Shown: in pieces, positions 1-7,304 of the stretch | Layout: every line of letters begins with the position of its first letter | Numbering within the stretch: position 1 is the first letter of the stretch | IMG/VR virus record: IMGVR_UViG_3300043427_002899 | Coordinates: 1-31,960 of that record | Length of the DNA stretch: 31,960 nt | Reading direction: 5' to 3' (one strand) | DNA from: a virus | Position numbers and translations under genes: made by a program | The notes under the pieces: generated by a model | What the model saw: only the letters and a program-made list of their open reading frames with translations | What the model was told of the DNA's origin: nothing | Database searches by the model: none

Positions 1-2
1 TA

Positions 3-212
3 AGAGACTTAAAAATAGCAAAACGTCAGATGCTTTTTCGCCCCTGGGCAAAGCGTCATATTGCAATGGCTGCTGCAATTAGGGCTGAGGCGGGAATGCA
101 GTTAATCAGAAGCATGAAAGAGCTACAGGACAAAATTCTTGAAAGCACTGGGCAAGATGAAGATATGCGCCCAATCACACTAAAACAGATGCTGAAGATC
201 AATGACGAATGA
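3..212 (+). CDS. Partial hypothetical protein, 3' end
   Basis: The reading frame is open to the left edge of the window, so this is probably the C-terminal part of a longer gene; an internal ATG at 30 would give only 60 residues. The product is a basic-then-acidic helix-rich segment (for example MKELQDKILES) with no motif I recognise. The last codons overlap the next gene, whose ATG at 202 lies inside this frame, which suggests translational coupling. Function unknown. Confidence 0.5.
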   Translation, partial: RDLKIAKRQMLFRPWAKRHIAMAAAIRAEAGMQLIRSMKELQDKILESTGQDEDMRPITLKQMLKINDE

Positions 213-531
213 ACAGCTTTTGATTGAAGAGTGCAGCAAGTTTGCTCTTTATGTTGCCAATCAAGATGCAGATGCTTGGAATAGTCTTTGCCGAGATTTG
301 ACATCCATCTGGAAGGAGAACACAGGCGAGGAAAGAATTTTTGATTTTCTTGGCTTTGACCGTTGTCACAAAACAGTTGGAGGCATGTTTGGGAATTACT
401 TTCACGCCTATTGCTTGGATGAATTGAAGAATCTTTTTTATCAGCACAGTCGAGCAGTTATTGCTCTGGCTTCACAGGAGATTCTTTTTCGCATCAAGGC
501 CGAGCTTGAGCTTGGCAATTATTACGAGTGA
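202..531 (+). CDS. Small phage protein of unknown function (109 aa)
   Basis: The start ATG at 202 is preceded by AAGATCA, the same start context used by many genes of this arm, so it is preferred. The protein begins MTNEQLLIEECSKFA and is acidic and mostly helical, with no signal peptide, membrane segment or metal-binding motif. Its first residues resemble those of the 54-residue gene at 4968 (MTNDQ..LLIEA), a weak hint of shared ancestry. It overlaps the preceding gene by 11 bases and lies 8 bases before the next. Family not recognised. Confidence 0.75.
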   Translation: MTNEQLLIEECSKFALYVANQDADAWNSLCRDLTSIWKENTGEERIFDFLGFDRCHKTVGGMFGNYFHAYCLDELKNLFYQHSRAVIALASQEILFRIKAELELGNYYE

Positions 532-539
532 ACTTAATC

Positions 540-956
540 ATGGAAACAGCAGAAGCTTGCATTGGTAACCCGGTCCTTCGTTACATGACGGAGGCATTAT
601 TGTTTTCCGCCAGTATTGAAGACCCTTCAATTGACAAGAACTATACCATTTGCGACATTGATAAAGATTGCCTGAACAAGCTTTATGCTGAGTTTCAGCA
701 ATTTATCGACAAGTGTGAGTCTGAGATTACTGCAGAGCTTGGGGGTGATTGGGCCAGTCTTGAAGACTTTTATGTTGGCGGCTATCCAGATGGGTGCGTG
801 GAGAGGGATTTTATCTATACGAGGAATTGTGAAGGGACAGGATTTTGGGACCAGGGGCGATGGGATGCAAGAGTTTCGCGTATTTTGTCAAACGCAGCGC
901 ATCAATTCACTCAACTTGAGTGTTACGTGGGCGACGATGGTGTAGTTTATTTCTGA
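540..956 (+). CDS. Conserved phage protein, GTGFWD family (138 aa)
   Basis: The ATG at 540 follows TTAATC, a start context also seen at 7587 and 10148, and is preferred to an in-frame GTG at 528. The second half carries DFIYTRNCEGTGFWDQGRW and, at the C-terminus, CYVGDDGVVYF. I recall this pattern (D-F-x-x-T-R-N-x-x-G-x-G-F-W-D ... Y-V-G-D-D-G) from a small protein family common in phages of many hosts. No biochemical function is known to me. The gene is followed by a stereotyped TGATTTTTTATTCAC spacer leading to the next gene. Confidence 0.85.
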   Translation: METAEACIGNPVLRYMTEALLFSASIEDPSIDKNYTICDIDKDCLNKLYAEFQQFIDKCESEITAELGGDWASLEDFYVGGYPDGCVERDFIYTRNCEGTGFWDQGRWDARVSRILSNAAHQFTQLECYVGDDGVVYF

Positions 957-977
957 TTTTTTATTCACAACAGAACA

Positions 978-2450
978 ATGCAGCAAAGGCAAAAGAGCTA
1001 CATCACTTGCACTAAGATTGCGACTTTTCGCAATGGGATGAAGGATACGCCAAATGGCGGCAAGATGTCATCCAAGAGTTTTACGCTTTTGGCATTTGAG
1101 AAAGAGGATGGCATTGTGTTTAATTGTAGGGCTAGAGATGTGAATCTAGACAAGGGCAGTTTTGGCGATTACTTTAAGTACAAGTTTCAGATCAGAAAAA
1201 ATAAGGCGGGTGAAACAAGATTCATATTCTATAAGTTGAATGAGCTTGGGGCAATGAGGCCTGTTTCGACTTCAAGCCCACTGCAGATGCGTAGCAAGAT
1301 TCGCTCCGTGTTTCTTAATGACAAGCGCAAAAAAGGCAAGGCGGCTCCAGGCCCAGAAGATTATCTTTACATCGCTCAGCAAAAAAGATTGCTGTCCGTG
1401 GTTCGTGGTTTTCTTCGCAAGAAGGGGGTTTCTTTTAAGTGGCTCAGCGATGATCCTTGCTTTTTGATGCTGCAGCTTTGCTATCCAGGGACTCGCGACT
1501 TGGATAAAAAGACAATGGCTCATTTGTCTGTTGGGCGATTTTTTACAGATGACCCGCTCAAGTTAGCACTTAGGACAAAGGGCAAAAGAAGCAGGAGGCT
1601 TTTGTATGAAGCGATTAAGAAGCATCCAGAGGGCGCTCAGGTGATACTATTTATGGCTAAATACTTGCGTATTCATCGCTCTCTAGACGCAGCGCAAACT
1701 TACTTGAATTTTGTCGTTGAAGATCTTCGTAGTCATACTCTTCATGATGGCTATGGATATTCGCTTCACAAACTTAAAGTTAAAGATGTTAAATTTATAG
1801 ATAGGTTGAACGAGAGAGAGATAGCCTTGCAGGTTGTTGGCAACAATCGACTATTTTTTGATACAAAGACAATGATAGATCAATTGAATGCAAATCTAGT
1901 AGGGGGTTTTGGGTATCAAGAAATTCGCTATACGACTCTCAGAGAGTTACATGATCAGCTCGTGCAACTTTTGCAAGGGGGTAGGCGAAACAGTATATAC
2001 ATATTTGAGCACTATGAGTTCACGGACAAATGTGTTCACATTCAGTTTTGCGAAAGACTGAAAAAGAATTTCAAAAGCGAAGAGTATGAAGTTGTTTACC
2101 CAAGTTCAACAAATGAGCTTCAATGGCAGGCGTCACAAATGCGCAACTGCGCTTTTTCGTATGCAGATAGAATCAAGAGTGGTAAGTATGTAATTTTTTG
2201 TCTTAAGGATAAAAATGGATTGGCTTATATGCTTGGATACAGATTGAAGATACTGGCCGGTGGTAAAGTGATTTGCTTTTTTGATCAAGCAGTTGCTCAT
2301 TGCAATGGCAGGATTGATAAAGATTTAAAACAGCAAATATTGATTGCGGTTAGCGATGCCGTGAGTGGAGATGGTTGGTCTTTTTCTGATTTAACTTATC
2401 CGTTTCAAGCGGAGTACGAGTGCGAATTTGCGCAGCACTTTGCGCAGTAA
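978..2450 (+). CDS. PcfJ-like protein (490 aa)
   Basis: This is the largest gene of the left arm. The start ATG at 978 has the AGAACAATG context. The C-terminal third contains ELQWQASQMRNC (M388-R-N-C391) followed by SYADRIKSGKYVIF (about 394-407), then a strand-rich stretch and VAHCNGRIDKDL. This matches the hallmark of PcfJ-like proteins: an A-x-x-M-x-N-C box, then Y-A-x-x-I-x-x-G. The N-terminal 350 residues are basic, helix-rich and not recognised. PcfJ was first named from a conjugative plasmid; its biochemical role is not established. The gene sits upstream of promoter cassette 1, in a separate transcription unit. The assignment rests on the motif only. Confidence 0.6.
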   Translation: MQQRQKSYITCTKIATFRNGMKDTPNGGKMSSKSFTLLAFEKEDGIVFNCRARDVNLDKGSFGDYFKYKFQIRKNKAGETRFIFYKLNELGAMRPVSTSSPLQMRSKIRSVFLNDKRKKGKAAPGPEDYLYIAQQKRLLSVVRGFLRKKGVSFKWLSDDPCFLMLQLCYPGTRDLDKKTMAHLSVGRFFTDDPLKLALRTKGKRSRRLLYEAIKKHPEGAQVILFMAKYLRIHRSLDAAQTYLNFVVEDLRSHTLHDGYGYSLHKLKVKDVKFIDRLNEREIALQVVGNNRLFFDTKTMIDQLNANLVGGFGYQEIRYTTLRELHDQLVQLLQGGRRNSIYIFEHYEFTDKCVHIQFCERLKKNFKSEEYEVVYPSSTNELQWQASQMRNCAFSYADRIKSGKYVIFCLKDKNGLAYMLGYRLKILAGGKVICFFDQAVAHCNGRIDKDLKQQILIAVSDAVSGDGWSFSDLTYPFQAEYECEFAQHFAQ

Positions 2451-2471
2451 GTGCCACGCAGTTGTGTCAGG

Positions 2472-2560
2472 CGAAAAATTACTTTTATATTTGCTTGACA
2501 GCAGGGACCATTGGTGCTACTATTATGAATGTCGGGGCGAAGCAGCTGCTCTCAACCGAC
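2472..2560 (+). promoter_or_regulatory. Promoter/leader cassette 1
   Basis: An A/T-rich block (AAAAATTACTTTTATATTTGC) leads into TTGACA at 2495-2500, a 17-base spacer and TACTAT at 2518-2523. The predicted start is near 2530. The RNA would begin with GTCGG (2531-2535), able to pair with CCGAC (2556-2560), and AGCAGCTGCT inside the loop can also fold. The stem sequence differs from the other four cassettes but the architecture is the same. It drives the gene at 2592. Confidence 0.8.
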
Positions 2561-2591
2561 TTCAGTCAATTTATTTTATCAATTCAGATCA

Positions 2592-2948
2592 ATGAATTAC
2601 GTTATGCCTGAACTTGTAGATCCACGCCCGATTGATCCCCCGGAAGAAGATTGGCCAGAAACACAGTCCGAGTGTATTGTTGATGGAAGTTGGGGGATTT
2701 ACGTTCCCCAGCGTTTTTGTGAGCGTTACAAAAAGATTGATAGCGTTAGTCAAGACGATTGGGATATTTGTCTATTTGGCCCAGAGCATGAGCTGTATTG
2801 GGAGGCGTGGGATGAGATCTTGAATGATTGGACGTTTGAAGAAACAGATAGTAATGGCGGCGTCTGGAAGATTTACATTTCTCAGGACGGTGACTTGTTT
2901 CAATGCAGAGAGTTTGTTCGTGCCGAGGGGCGCGATGATATTGATTGA
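2592..2948 (+). CDS. Small acidic phage protein (118 aa)
   Basis: First gene of the unit driven by cassette 1. The ATG at 2592 has the CAGATCAATG context and is preferred to upstream in-frame codons that would lie at the predicted RNA 5' end. The protein is strongly acidic and tryptophan-rich, with the segments DPRPIDPPEEDWPETQSE near the start and WGIYVPQRFCERY and YWEAWDEILNDWTFEE further on. No catalytic motif, signal peptide or membrane segment is seen. The layout (Trp/Asp-rich, about 120 residues) resembles other uncharacterised small phage proteins. Function unknown. Confidence 0.8.
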   Translation: MNYVMPELVDPRPIDPPEEDWPETQSECIVDGSWGIYVPQRFCERYKKIDSVSQDDWDICLFGPEHELYWEAWDEILNDWTFEETDSNGGVWKIYISQDGDLFQCREFVRAEGRDDID

Positions 2949-2986
2949 TTTATCTTTAAGAACCGTATTGAATTAACGTATTTGCC

Positions 2987-3298
2987 ATGAAACGATTTAA
3001 GCTTGCACTTATTTTTTCACTTGCTTTTCTGCCCCAAGCACTTTCTTCTCGCGCACTTGCTGGCCCTGTCTGGGCCGACATGATTGCACGTTCGCATTGC
3101 GAATATCTTGCGATGGGGATCAACTGGAAGAAGTCTATCGAAATGGCGCTTAGCGATAATTCGACTTGGATGTCTGAACTTACAGCGGCTGGCAATCATG
3201 CAAGCACGATCATTCTTTATTCAATTACGAGCCGTTGCAATAACTTGAATACTGAGGCCTACAACACTCACAAACAAACCAGTGGAGGAATTATTTGA
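2987..3298 (+). CDS. Predicted secreted protein with signal peptide (103 aa)
   Basis: The N-terminus is a typical Sec signal: MKRFK, a hydrophobic core (LALIFSLAFLPQAL) and SSRALA before GPVWAD, giving a likely cleavage after residue 26. The mature part of about 77 residues contains two cysteines (in SHCEYLAMG and SRCNNLN) that could form a disulfide. That suits a periplasmic or envelope location, unusual among early-type phage genes. There is no lipobox. A contribution to envelope modification or superinfection exclusion is inference only. The start ATG at 2987 lacks a Shine-Dalgarno. It overlaps the next start by four bases. Confidence 0.75.
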   Translation: MKRFKLALIFSLAFLPQALSSRALAGPVWADMIARSHCEYLAMGINWKKSIEMALSDNSTWMSELTAAGNHASTIILYSITSRCNNLNTEAYNTHKQTSGGII

Positions 3299-3606
3299 TC
3301 GTGACAAAATCAATTCAGATTTCCTATTCACACGAAAGCAAGAGCATCAGCAACACAGAGAAAATAGTCGCACTTAAGAACGAGTTACTTGCTGTTCTTG
3401 AGCAAGACGGCAAGCGAGATATTACACAAGTAGAGTTGAGTGGGATTGAGAATGATATTTATGAGTTTACTGAAGCTGTAGATGAATGGTACGATTACGA
3501 TCCATCCCCTCAATATTTGTATGACAATGATGCGGGCGAACCACTGCTTAGCGCAGCAGAAAGATGGAACACTGCGTTTACAGAAAAACAAGCACTGCAT
3601 TCCTGA
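3295..3606 (+). CDS. Hypothetical acidic protein (103 aa)
   Basis: The start is taken as TTG at 3295 because GGAGG (3284-3288) lies six bases upstream; this is one of the few clear Shine-Dalgarno sites in the left arm. A GTG at 3301 is the alternative. The TTG overlaps the stop of the secreted-protein gene, so the two are probably translationally coupled. The product is acidic, with EAVDEWYDYDPSPQYLYDND in the second half and no recognised domain. Function unknown. Confidence 0.65.
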   Translation: MIVTKSIQISYSHESKSISNTEKIVALKNELLAVLEQDGKRDITQVELSGIENDIYEFTEAVDEWYDYDPSPQYLYDNDAGEPLLSAAERWNTAFTEKQALHS

Positions 3607-3609
3607 AAA

Positions 3610-3738
3610 ATGAAAGATTTTATTACAGCAATCAAGCTCTGGCCTTTGCTCTTGAGGCAATCAAAAGCAGCAGACGTAGAGCTTCTTAATACTGCTTTCT
3701 TTTTGAAACTTAACTCATCCTCTCCATCTATTCAGTAA
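3610..3738 (+). CDS. Small hypothetical protein (42 aa)
   Basis: A short frame starting at ATG 3610, three bases after the preceding stop and ending two bases before the ATG of the next gene, so it fills the gap exactly. The peptide begins MKDFITAIKLWPLLLRQSK, a possible amphipathic or membrane-associated helix, and has a serine-rich tail. No Shine-Dalgarno is visible. Coding status rests on the fit between neighbours only. Confidence 0.4.
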   Translation: MKDFITAIKLWPLLLRQSKAADVELLNTAFFLKLNSSSPSIQ

Positions 3739-3740
3739 CA

Positions 3741-3941
3741 ATGATGTATTCAACTATTGCATTTATTCTTCTCGCACTTGCTTCTGTCGTGCTGTCAGTC
3801 GAAGCTCTTTTTATGCGAAAGCGAATCAGAAAACTTGAGCGTCACATGCGTTTTGTTTGGGAGTCGAGCAAGAGTAGAAATCGTTTGTCATTTGAGAAAC
3901 CAGTTACCCGTAGAGAAGTTAGCTTTGATGTTGAAAAGTAA
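3741..3941 (+). CDS. Small single-pass membrane protein (66 aa)
   Basis: The ATG at 3741 follows AGTAACA, close to the local start context; a second ATG follows at once. Residues 5-24 (TIAFILLALASVVLSVEALF) form a clear transmembrane helix, followed by a strongly basic segment (MRKRIRKLERHMR) expected to stay in the cytoplasm. The remainder is charged. The size and layout are seen in small phage membrane proteins, including holin-like and superinfection-exclusion proteins, but no family is recognised. The stop abuts the next ATG. Confidence 0.7.
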   Translation: MMYSTIAFILLALASVVLSVEALFMRKRIRKLERHMRFVWESSKSRNRLSFEKPVTRREVSFDVEK

Positions 3942-4139
3942 ATGGAATTAGGCAAGAATCGAAAGATAAAGATTCTTCTGATGTCACTTGCATACATGTA
4001 TAAGTATGGGGAGCCATTTGTTGATTTAGTCAAAGGTGGTTCCCCTGAAGAAAATGCAAGTGCGTGGAAGATATTGAAAGAGCAGATTAAGCAGCTTCAC
4101 TCAGAGCTGCGAGACAAGCTTGAGGGCCAGGACTCTTAG
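3942..4139 (+). CDS. Hypothetical protein (65 aa)
   Basis: The ATG at 3942 follows the previous stop directly. The protein is basic at the start (MELGKNRKIKILLMSLAYM) and ends in a probable amphipathic helix rich in K, E and Q (ILKEQIKQLHSELRDKLEG). No family is recognised. The gene contains the only reverse-strand copy of the iterated nonamer CGCACTTGC (4056-4064). Confidence 0.6.
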   Translation: MELGKNRKIKILLMSLAYMYKYGEPFVDLVKGGSPEENASAWKILKEQIKQLHSELRDKLEGQDS

Positions 4140-4302
4140 ATTCGCCCTGAGCCCTGCGCAGATGCCCCCGCAAGGGGTCTTTGCTGAGCCAAGAGATTCA
4201 GTCTTACTGGCTGAAGATCGCGGCTCTCAGAGGCTTCTGCAGACATACACCATTGGTCCAATCACAGAAAACTGGCTTTTATTTTTAGCAAATGAAAAGT
4301 TA
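4140..4302. other. Non-coding gap, GC-richer
   Basis: This 163-base gap has a GC-richer first half with a small hairpin (CCCC CGCAA GGGG near 4165) and then AT-rich DNA up to the zinc-ribbon gene. An open frame runs through it from 4120, but its translation (RFALSPAQMPPQGVFAEPRDS) is low-complexity and overlaps the preceding gene, so I do not call it coding. The stretch CTCTCAGAGG here resembles TCTCAGAGCC at about 12010. Confidence 0.4.
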
Positions 4303-4560
4303 ATGACGACGAAAAGCACTTCGCTTAGGACTGCGATTATCACAGGAATTAATCACAAGCAGCAACTTTTTGGATGCAAGAGTAGATACGTTAAGACGAA
4401 AGGGGGGTTCTATATTTGCGCAAAATGCTGTGAGAGCGAACGCAACAGATTTGCGCTTGACGACCTTTGGCTTGTTGTTAAAGATTCAGTCAATAGAAAA
4501 GACCCCTTCTTGTTTTGCGATAATTGCTCCAAGAGAATTGAGATGTTGCACTCGCGATAA
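4303..4560 (+). CDS. Small zinc-ribbon-like protein (85 aa)
   Basis: The ATG at 4303 follows AAGTTA and starts the part of the frame that looks like protein. Two CxxC knuckles are present: C39-A-K-C42 and C72-D-N-C75, separated by 29 residues, the usual arrangement of a zinc ribbon. The rest is basic (GCKSRYVKTKGG). Such proteins often bind DNA, RNA or RNA polymerase; which applies here is not shown. The gene ends just before promoter cassette 2. Confidence 0.65.
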   Translation: MTTKSTSLRTAIITGINHKQQLFGCKSRYVKTKGGFYICAKCCESERNRFALDDLWLVVKDSVNRKDPFLFCDNCSKRIEMLHSR

Positions 4561-4575
4561 AGCGTAAATACAGCT

Positions 4576-4655
4576 AAAAATTACTTAAAGATAAGCTTGA
4601 CAGAGAGCGTTGTATATGGCATAATTGAGTCATGCGAGCGCAAGGTGCGTCTCGT
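4576..4655 (+). promoter_or_regulatory. Promoter/leader cassette 2
   Basis: The conserved block AAAAATTACTTAAAGATAAGC runs into TTGACA at 4597-4602, a 17-base spacer and CATAAT at 4620-4625. The predicted start is A4632. The transcript begins AUGCGAGCGC; GCGAG (4634-4638) pairs with CTCGT (4651-4655) and CGC (4639-4641) with GCG (4647-4649). A pyrimidine-rich leader then reaches TTAGATCAATG at 4679. Confidence 0.85.
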
Positions 4656-4678
4656 TTTCTTTCTTTCTCTTTAGATCA

Positions 4679-4966
4679 ATGGACATTCGACAGGTTCAAA
4701 GTTTTAAGATTACGACATCGCTCGATGATTTAGTTCGTGATTTTAGGCGCAATCCTTTTGCAAATGAAGCGCGAGAAGCTTTTATTTTTGAATGTCGCAA
4801 TTATCGCGGCGAAGAAAAGTATAAGCTCTGCGTTCTTGAGTCAACTGCTCAGCTTTCTTTGCAGAGGGCCTTGGAGTTGCAGCAAAAGAATCCTGATCTT
4901 GTTTGCGTGCAAGTCGAAAAGCTAACGACTGGCACTGTTTTTAATTACCCCATCGCTCAGTTTTGA
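4679..4966 (+). CDS. Small phage protein (95 aa)
   Basis: First gene after cassette 2. The ATG at 4679 has the TTAGATCAATG context, 47 bases after the predicted transcription start. The protein (MDIRQVQSFKITTSLDD...) has alternating strand and helix character, with FIFECRNYRGEEKYKLCVLE in the middle. No motif is recognised. The following gene begins one base after this stop. Confidence 0.8.
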   Translation: MDIRQVQSFKITTSLDDLVRDFRRNPFANEAREAFIFECRNYRGEEKYKLCVLESTAQLSLQRALELQQKNPDLVCVQVEKLTTGTVFNYPIAQF

Positions 4967-4967
4967 T

Positions 4968-5132
4968 ATGACTAACGATCAAAAGTTTTTGCTTATTGAA
5001 GCAATGCGTCAGTATGGCGGCAACTTTGTTAGCAAACTTGCAGATGCAATGACTGCAGCAGATCCAGAAAACTTTAAGCGTCTTTGCGATGCTTTTCCTG
5101 ACATTGTTCAAAAATACAGCCAATTCAAATGA
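4968..5132 (+). CDS. Conserved small phage protein, YGGNF family (54 aa)
   Basis: An ATG one base after the previous stop opens a 54-codon frame that ends overlapping the next ATG (AAATGA at 5128-5132). The product contains MRQYGGNFVSKLADAM, then ADPENFKRLCDAFPDIVQKY. I recall this pattern (Y-G-G-x-F ... L-A-x-A ... A-D-x-x-N-x-x-R-L ... A-F-P-x-x-x-x-x-Y) from a short protein common in phages of many hosts. Function unknown. The coupled layout and family resemblance make it convincing despite its size. Confidence 0.8.
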   Translation: MTNDQKFLLIEAMRQYGGNFVSKLADAMTAADPENFKRLCDAFPDIVQKYSQFK

Positions 5133-5335
5133 CTAATTACGCAATCGACATTTCAGAGATGCAGACACTTCAGGGCGAGATTGAGATGTCTCGCCGTCTG
5201 AAGGCTCTTAATTGGCAGCGAACTGAAAGATTCACTTCGCATCATGTTTACAAAAATGGTGGCGGCAAAATTATTGGCGTCACTGTTTTTATGCCTAATA
5301 TTGGGCCTGGGGAACATATTCATTACGTTCTTTGA
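5129..5335 (+). CDS. Small phage protein (68 aa)
   Basis: The start overlaps the stop of the preceding gene (ATGA arrangement), implying translational coupling. The protein has a charged helical first half (MQTLQGEIEMSRRLKALNW) and a glycine-rich strand-forming second half (NGGGKIIGVTVFMPNIGPGE). It belongs to the unit driven by cassette 2. No domain is recognised. A TGATTTTT spacer follows the stop. Confidence 0.75.
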   Translation: MTNYAIDISEMQTLQGEIEMSRRLKALNWQRTERFTSHHVYKNGGGKIIGVTVFMPNIGPGEHIHYVL

Positions 5336-5368
5336 TTTTTAATCAATCAATTCACTTACATCAGAACA

Positions 5369-6166
5369 ATGTTTGACTTTCAACGCTGCACTGAAATTCT
5401 TGAGATTCAAGCCAAATATGGTTTTGACAAAAAACGAATTGGCAACAATACTTATCTTCGTCGTTTGAATGATAAAGAGTTTGCTATTGCACTGCACCAA
5501 ACAGATGTAGTTGTAGTCTTTGAGCGTAACGGGCAAACTGTTTTTCGTCTTAACTCAGGCGGATACAAGACGACGACTACGAAAGATAGGTTGAATACTT
5601 TGACCCCTGCGCGTATTTATCAGAAGCGTGGGGTTTGGTATTTGAACGAAGATGGATATACTGGCGATGGGAAAAATGATGTAGTTTATTTTGATGGGAT
5701 CGAGGTAGATGAGCAAGGGCGAGTAATCAATAACGATTCCGCCCCGCCGCATTTTCTCAAGAAGAAAAAGATTCTAGATCGTTTGATTAATGAATACATT
5801 CGCGGTTTCGCCAAAGACGCGCTTGAGAATGGACTTGGCAAGCCAGATAGCGGAGGATGTTTGCTGTGTACTGTGTACGCCGGTAAGCATGAGCAAGATA
5901 GCGCGGAGCATATTTGCTCTCATCTTTACGAAAAGTATTACACTCCAAACTTTTTGTATTACTGTCTAAAGATTCGCAATTACAGCAATCCTTCGCTTAT
6001 TTGGGTGATGATGGCGCGAGATTGTGAGCAAGGGCGAGACGAAGCGCTGAAGCGTGAGCTTCGATATGGGTTTGGGAAGATGCAAGACAAGCTGCTAAAG
6101 GTTTTTAGTATTGAAGAATACGAGGCTGTATTGGCAGAGCAGAAAGAAATGCAATCAGTTGCGTAG
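5369..6166 (+). CDS. Conserved phage protein, IGNNTYL family (265 aa)
   Basis: The ATG at 5369 has the CAGAACAATG context. The N-terminal part, about residues 22-95, contains RIGNNTYLRRL, the segment FAIALHQTDVVVVF, then LNSGGYKTTTTKDRLN and RGVWYL. I know this series from a widespread phage protein family of unknown function, in which it defines a small beta-rich domain. The C-terminal half, starting with GGCLLC, then AEHICSHLYEKYYTPNFL and GFGKMQDKLL, is a second helical module that in some phages is also found next to such domains. No enzyme motif is evident; the lone GGCLLC Cys pair could bind metal with H residues downstream. Last gene before cassette 3. Confidence 0.8.
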   Translation: MFDFQRCTEILEIQAKYGFDKKRIGNNTYLRRLNDKEFAIALHQTDVVVVFERNGQTVFRLNSGGYKTTTTKDRLNTLTPARIYQKRGVWYLNEDGYTGDGKNDVVYFDGIEVDEQGRVINNDSAPPHFLKKKKILDRLINEYIRGFAKDALENGLGKPDSGGCLLCTVYAGKHEQDSAEHICSHLYEKYYTPNFLYYCLKIRNYSNPSLIWVMMARDCEQGRDEALKRELRYGFGKMQDKLLKVFSIEEYEAVLAEQKEMQSVA

Positions 6167-6169
6167 AGC

Positions 6170-6255
6170 AAAAATTAGTTAAAGATAAGCTTGACACGGC
6201 AACCCTTATACGTTACAATTGAGTCATGCAAGCGCAGCCGTGCTCTGCGCTTGCT
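6170..6255 (+). promoter_or_regulatory. Promoter/leader cassette 3
   Basis: The block AAAAATTAGTTAAAGATAAGC precedes TTGACA at 6191-6196, a 17-base spacer and TACAAT at 6214-6219; the predicted start is A6226. The transcript opens with a perfect 10-bp stem, GCAAGCGCAG (6228-6237) pairing with CTGCGCTTGC (6245-6254) around a 7-base loop. This is the most stable leader of the set. The block starts four bases after the upstream stop codon. The leader ends CTCAGATCAATG at 6280. Confidence 0.88.
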
Positions 6256-6279
6256 TTTGTTCTTTACGCTCTCAGATCA

Positions 6280-6468
6280 ATGACGACTTACAAGACAATT
6301 CTTTTTCGTTTTGATGGCCCGAACAAAACTCTTGATCGTGGATTGACGCTTGAGGAGGCGAAAGAAATTTGTAAAGATCCTGATACTTCTTCTCGCACTT
6401 GCGAAAAAGCTGCAAACTTTAAGCGTTGGGGCGATGGCCCTTGGTTTGTTGGATACGAAGAAGATTGA
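6280..6468 (+). CDS. Conserved small phage protein, RGLTLEEA family (62 aa)
   Basis: First gene after cassette 3, with an ATG at 6280 in the CAGATCAATG context; an upstream in-frame ATG at 6226 coincides with the predicted RNA 5' end and is part of the hairpin. The sequence contains LDRGLTLEEAKEICKDP, then TSSRTC and GPWFVGYEED at the C-terminus. This order is the signature of a very common small phage protein (R-G-L-T-L-E-E-A-x-x-x-C-x-D-P-x-T-S-S ... G-P-W-F-x-G-Y-x-E). No function is known. Confidence 0.88.
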   Translation: MTTYKTILFRFDGPNKTLDRGLTLEEAKEICKDPDTSSRTCEKAANFKRWGDGPWFVGYEED

Positions 6469-6499
6469 TTTTATTTAACCGCAACTTTGCATTAGATCA

Positions 6500-6916
6500 A
6501 TGAAAGCATCACGCATTGCAGAACGGCTTCAGATTTCTTTGTTTGAAGCGAATGTTGCACTTAGCATTATTCGTTGCAGAATCAACCCCGAAAACTTTCC
6601 CAAGCGCTTTCCTCGCACTTGCGGCTGGGTTCAAAAGTGTTATCACAAGCCAAGGCTGAATGAAATTGCGCTTGAAGCTTTGGATGAGTTGCTGAAAACT
6701 TATGGAGTTGAGGCAATTCACGATGAAAGATTTCATCGTCCTTTCGATAGTTACTTTGGTGACATCGTTGCCAGTTATCTAAATAACGGTGACACTTACG
6801 CAACGACAATCGTACTTGATCATATTGATGACAGGTGGCGATTGATGAGTTGGGGCGATTTTGTAGAAGGGCTTGATGAGAAAGCAGAGAAAGAAGAACA
6901 ATACGTTTGTCAATAA
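6500..6916 (+). CDS. Conserved phage protein, YGVEAI/GDTY family (138 aa)
   Basis: The ATG at 6500 has the TTAGATCAATG context. The first 60 residues look like a helical, possibly DNA-contacting module (MKASRIAERLQISLFEANVAL). From about residue 65 the protein matches a family I know from many phages: ALDELLKTYGVEAI, then SYFGDIVASYLNNGDTYATT, then DHIDDRWRLMSWGDFVE. Function unknown; the family often sits in clusters of small early genes, as it does here. Confidence 0.85.
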   Translation: MKASRIAERLQISLFEANVALSIIRCRINPENFPKRFPRTCGWVQKCYHKPRLNEIALEALDELLKTYGVEAIHDERFHRPFDSYFGDIVASYLNNGDTYATTIVLDHIDDRWRLMSWGDFVEGLDEKAEKEEQYVCQ

Positions 6917-6950
6917 GCTTTGATCTACTTTTTATTTATTTTTAAAACAA

Positions 6951-7304
6951 ATGACTGAATACAACGCCTTGATTTCGATTTCATCTCTCCCCAGTCTTGA
7001 ATCTTTTGACTCTGTAGTAAAAGCAGAGCACAGAAAGATTCATGACGGCGATCAGCTGATTGTGTTTTTTAGGAATAGCTATGGCGCAAGTGTTGTAAGA
7101 CATAGTTATTCGTATGGAGGTACGGAGGGCTTTTATGAACTTGCAGTAATCCGAGAGCCCGAGAGCGAGGATGAAGAATTTGTTATTGATTATGATACTT
7201 CGCTTGGTTGTGATGTTATCGGATGGCTTGATGGGCAGGAAGTTGTAGATAAGCTTAAAGAAATTCAATCTTTCCCCAACTACGCAATTAAAATCAATGT
7301 CTGA
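6951..7304 (+). CDS. Conserved phage protein, VVRHSYSYGG family (117 aa)
   Basis: The ATG at 6951 follows AAAACAA, a variant of the local start context. The protein contains YGASVVRHSYSYGG, then EGFYELAVI and CDVIGWLDGQEVVDKLKEI, the order seen in a widely distributed small phage protein of unknown function (x-x-x-V-R-H-x-x-S-Y-G ... G-x-x-E-x-A-V ... D-V-I-G-x-L). An acidic linker (EPESEDEEF) separates the two parts. The stop overlaps the start of the next gene. Confidence 0.82.
   Translation: MTEYNALISISSLPSLESFDSVVKAEHRKIHDGDQLIVFFRNSYGASVVRHSYSYGGTEGFYELAVIREPESEDEEFVIDYDTSLGCDVIGWLDGQEVVDKLKEIQSFPNYAIKINV

Noticed and set aside
4120-4302. Upstream extension of the zinc-ribbon gene.
   Set aside because: The translation is low-complexity, overlaps the preceding gene and does not resemble protein until the ATG at 4303.
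6226-6279. In-frame ATG at the predicted transcription start of cassette 3 (leaderless longer gene).
   Set aside because: The corresponding ATG in the cassette at 4632 is out of frame with its gene, and the bases form the hairpin. The AGATCAATG start at 6280 fits the other genes.
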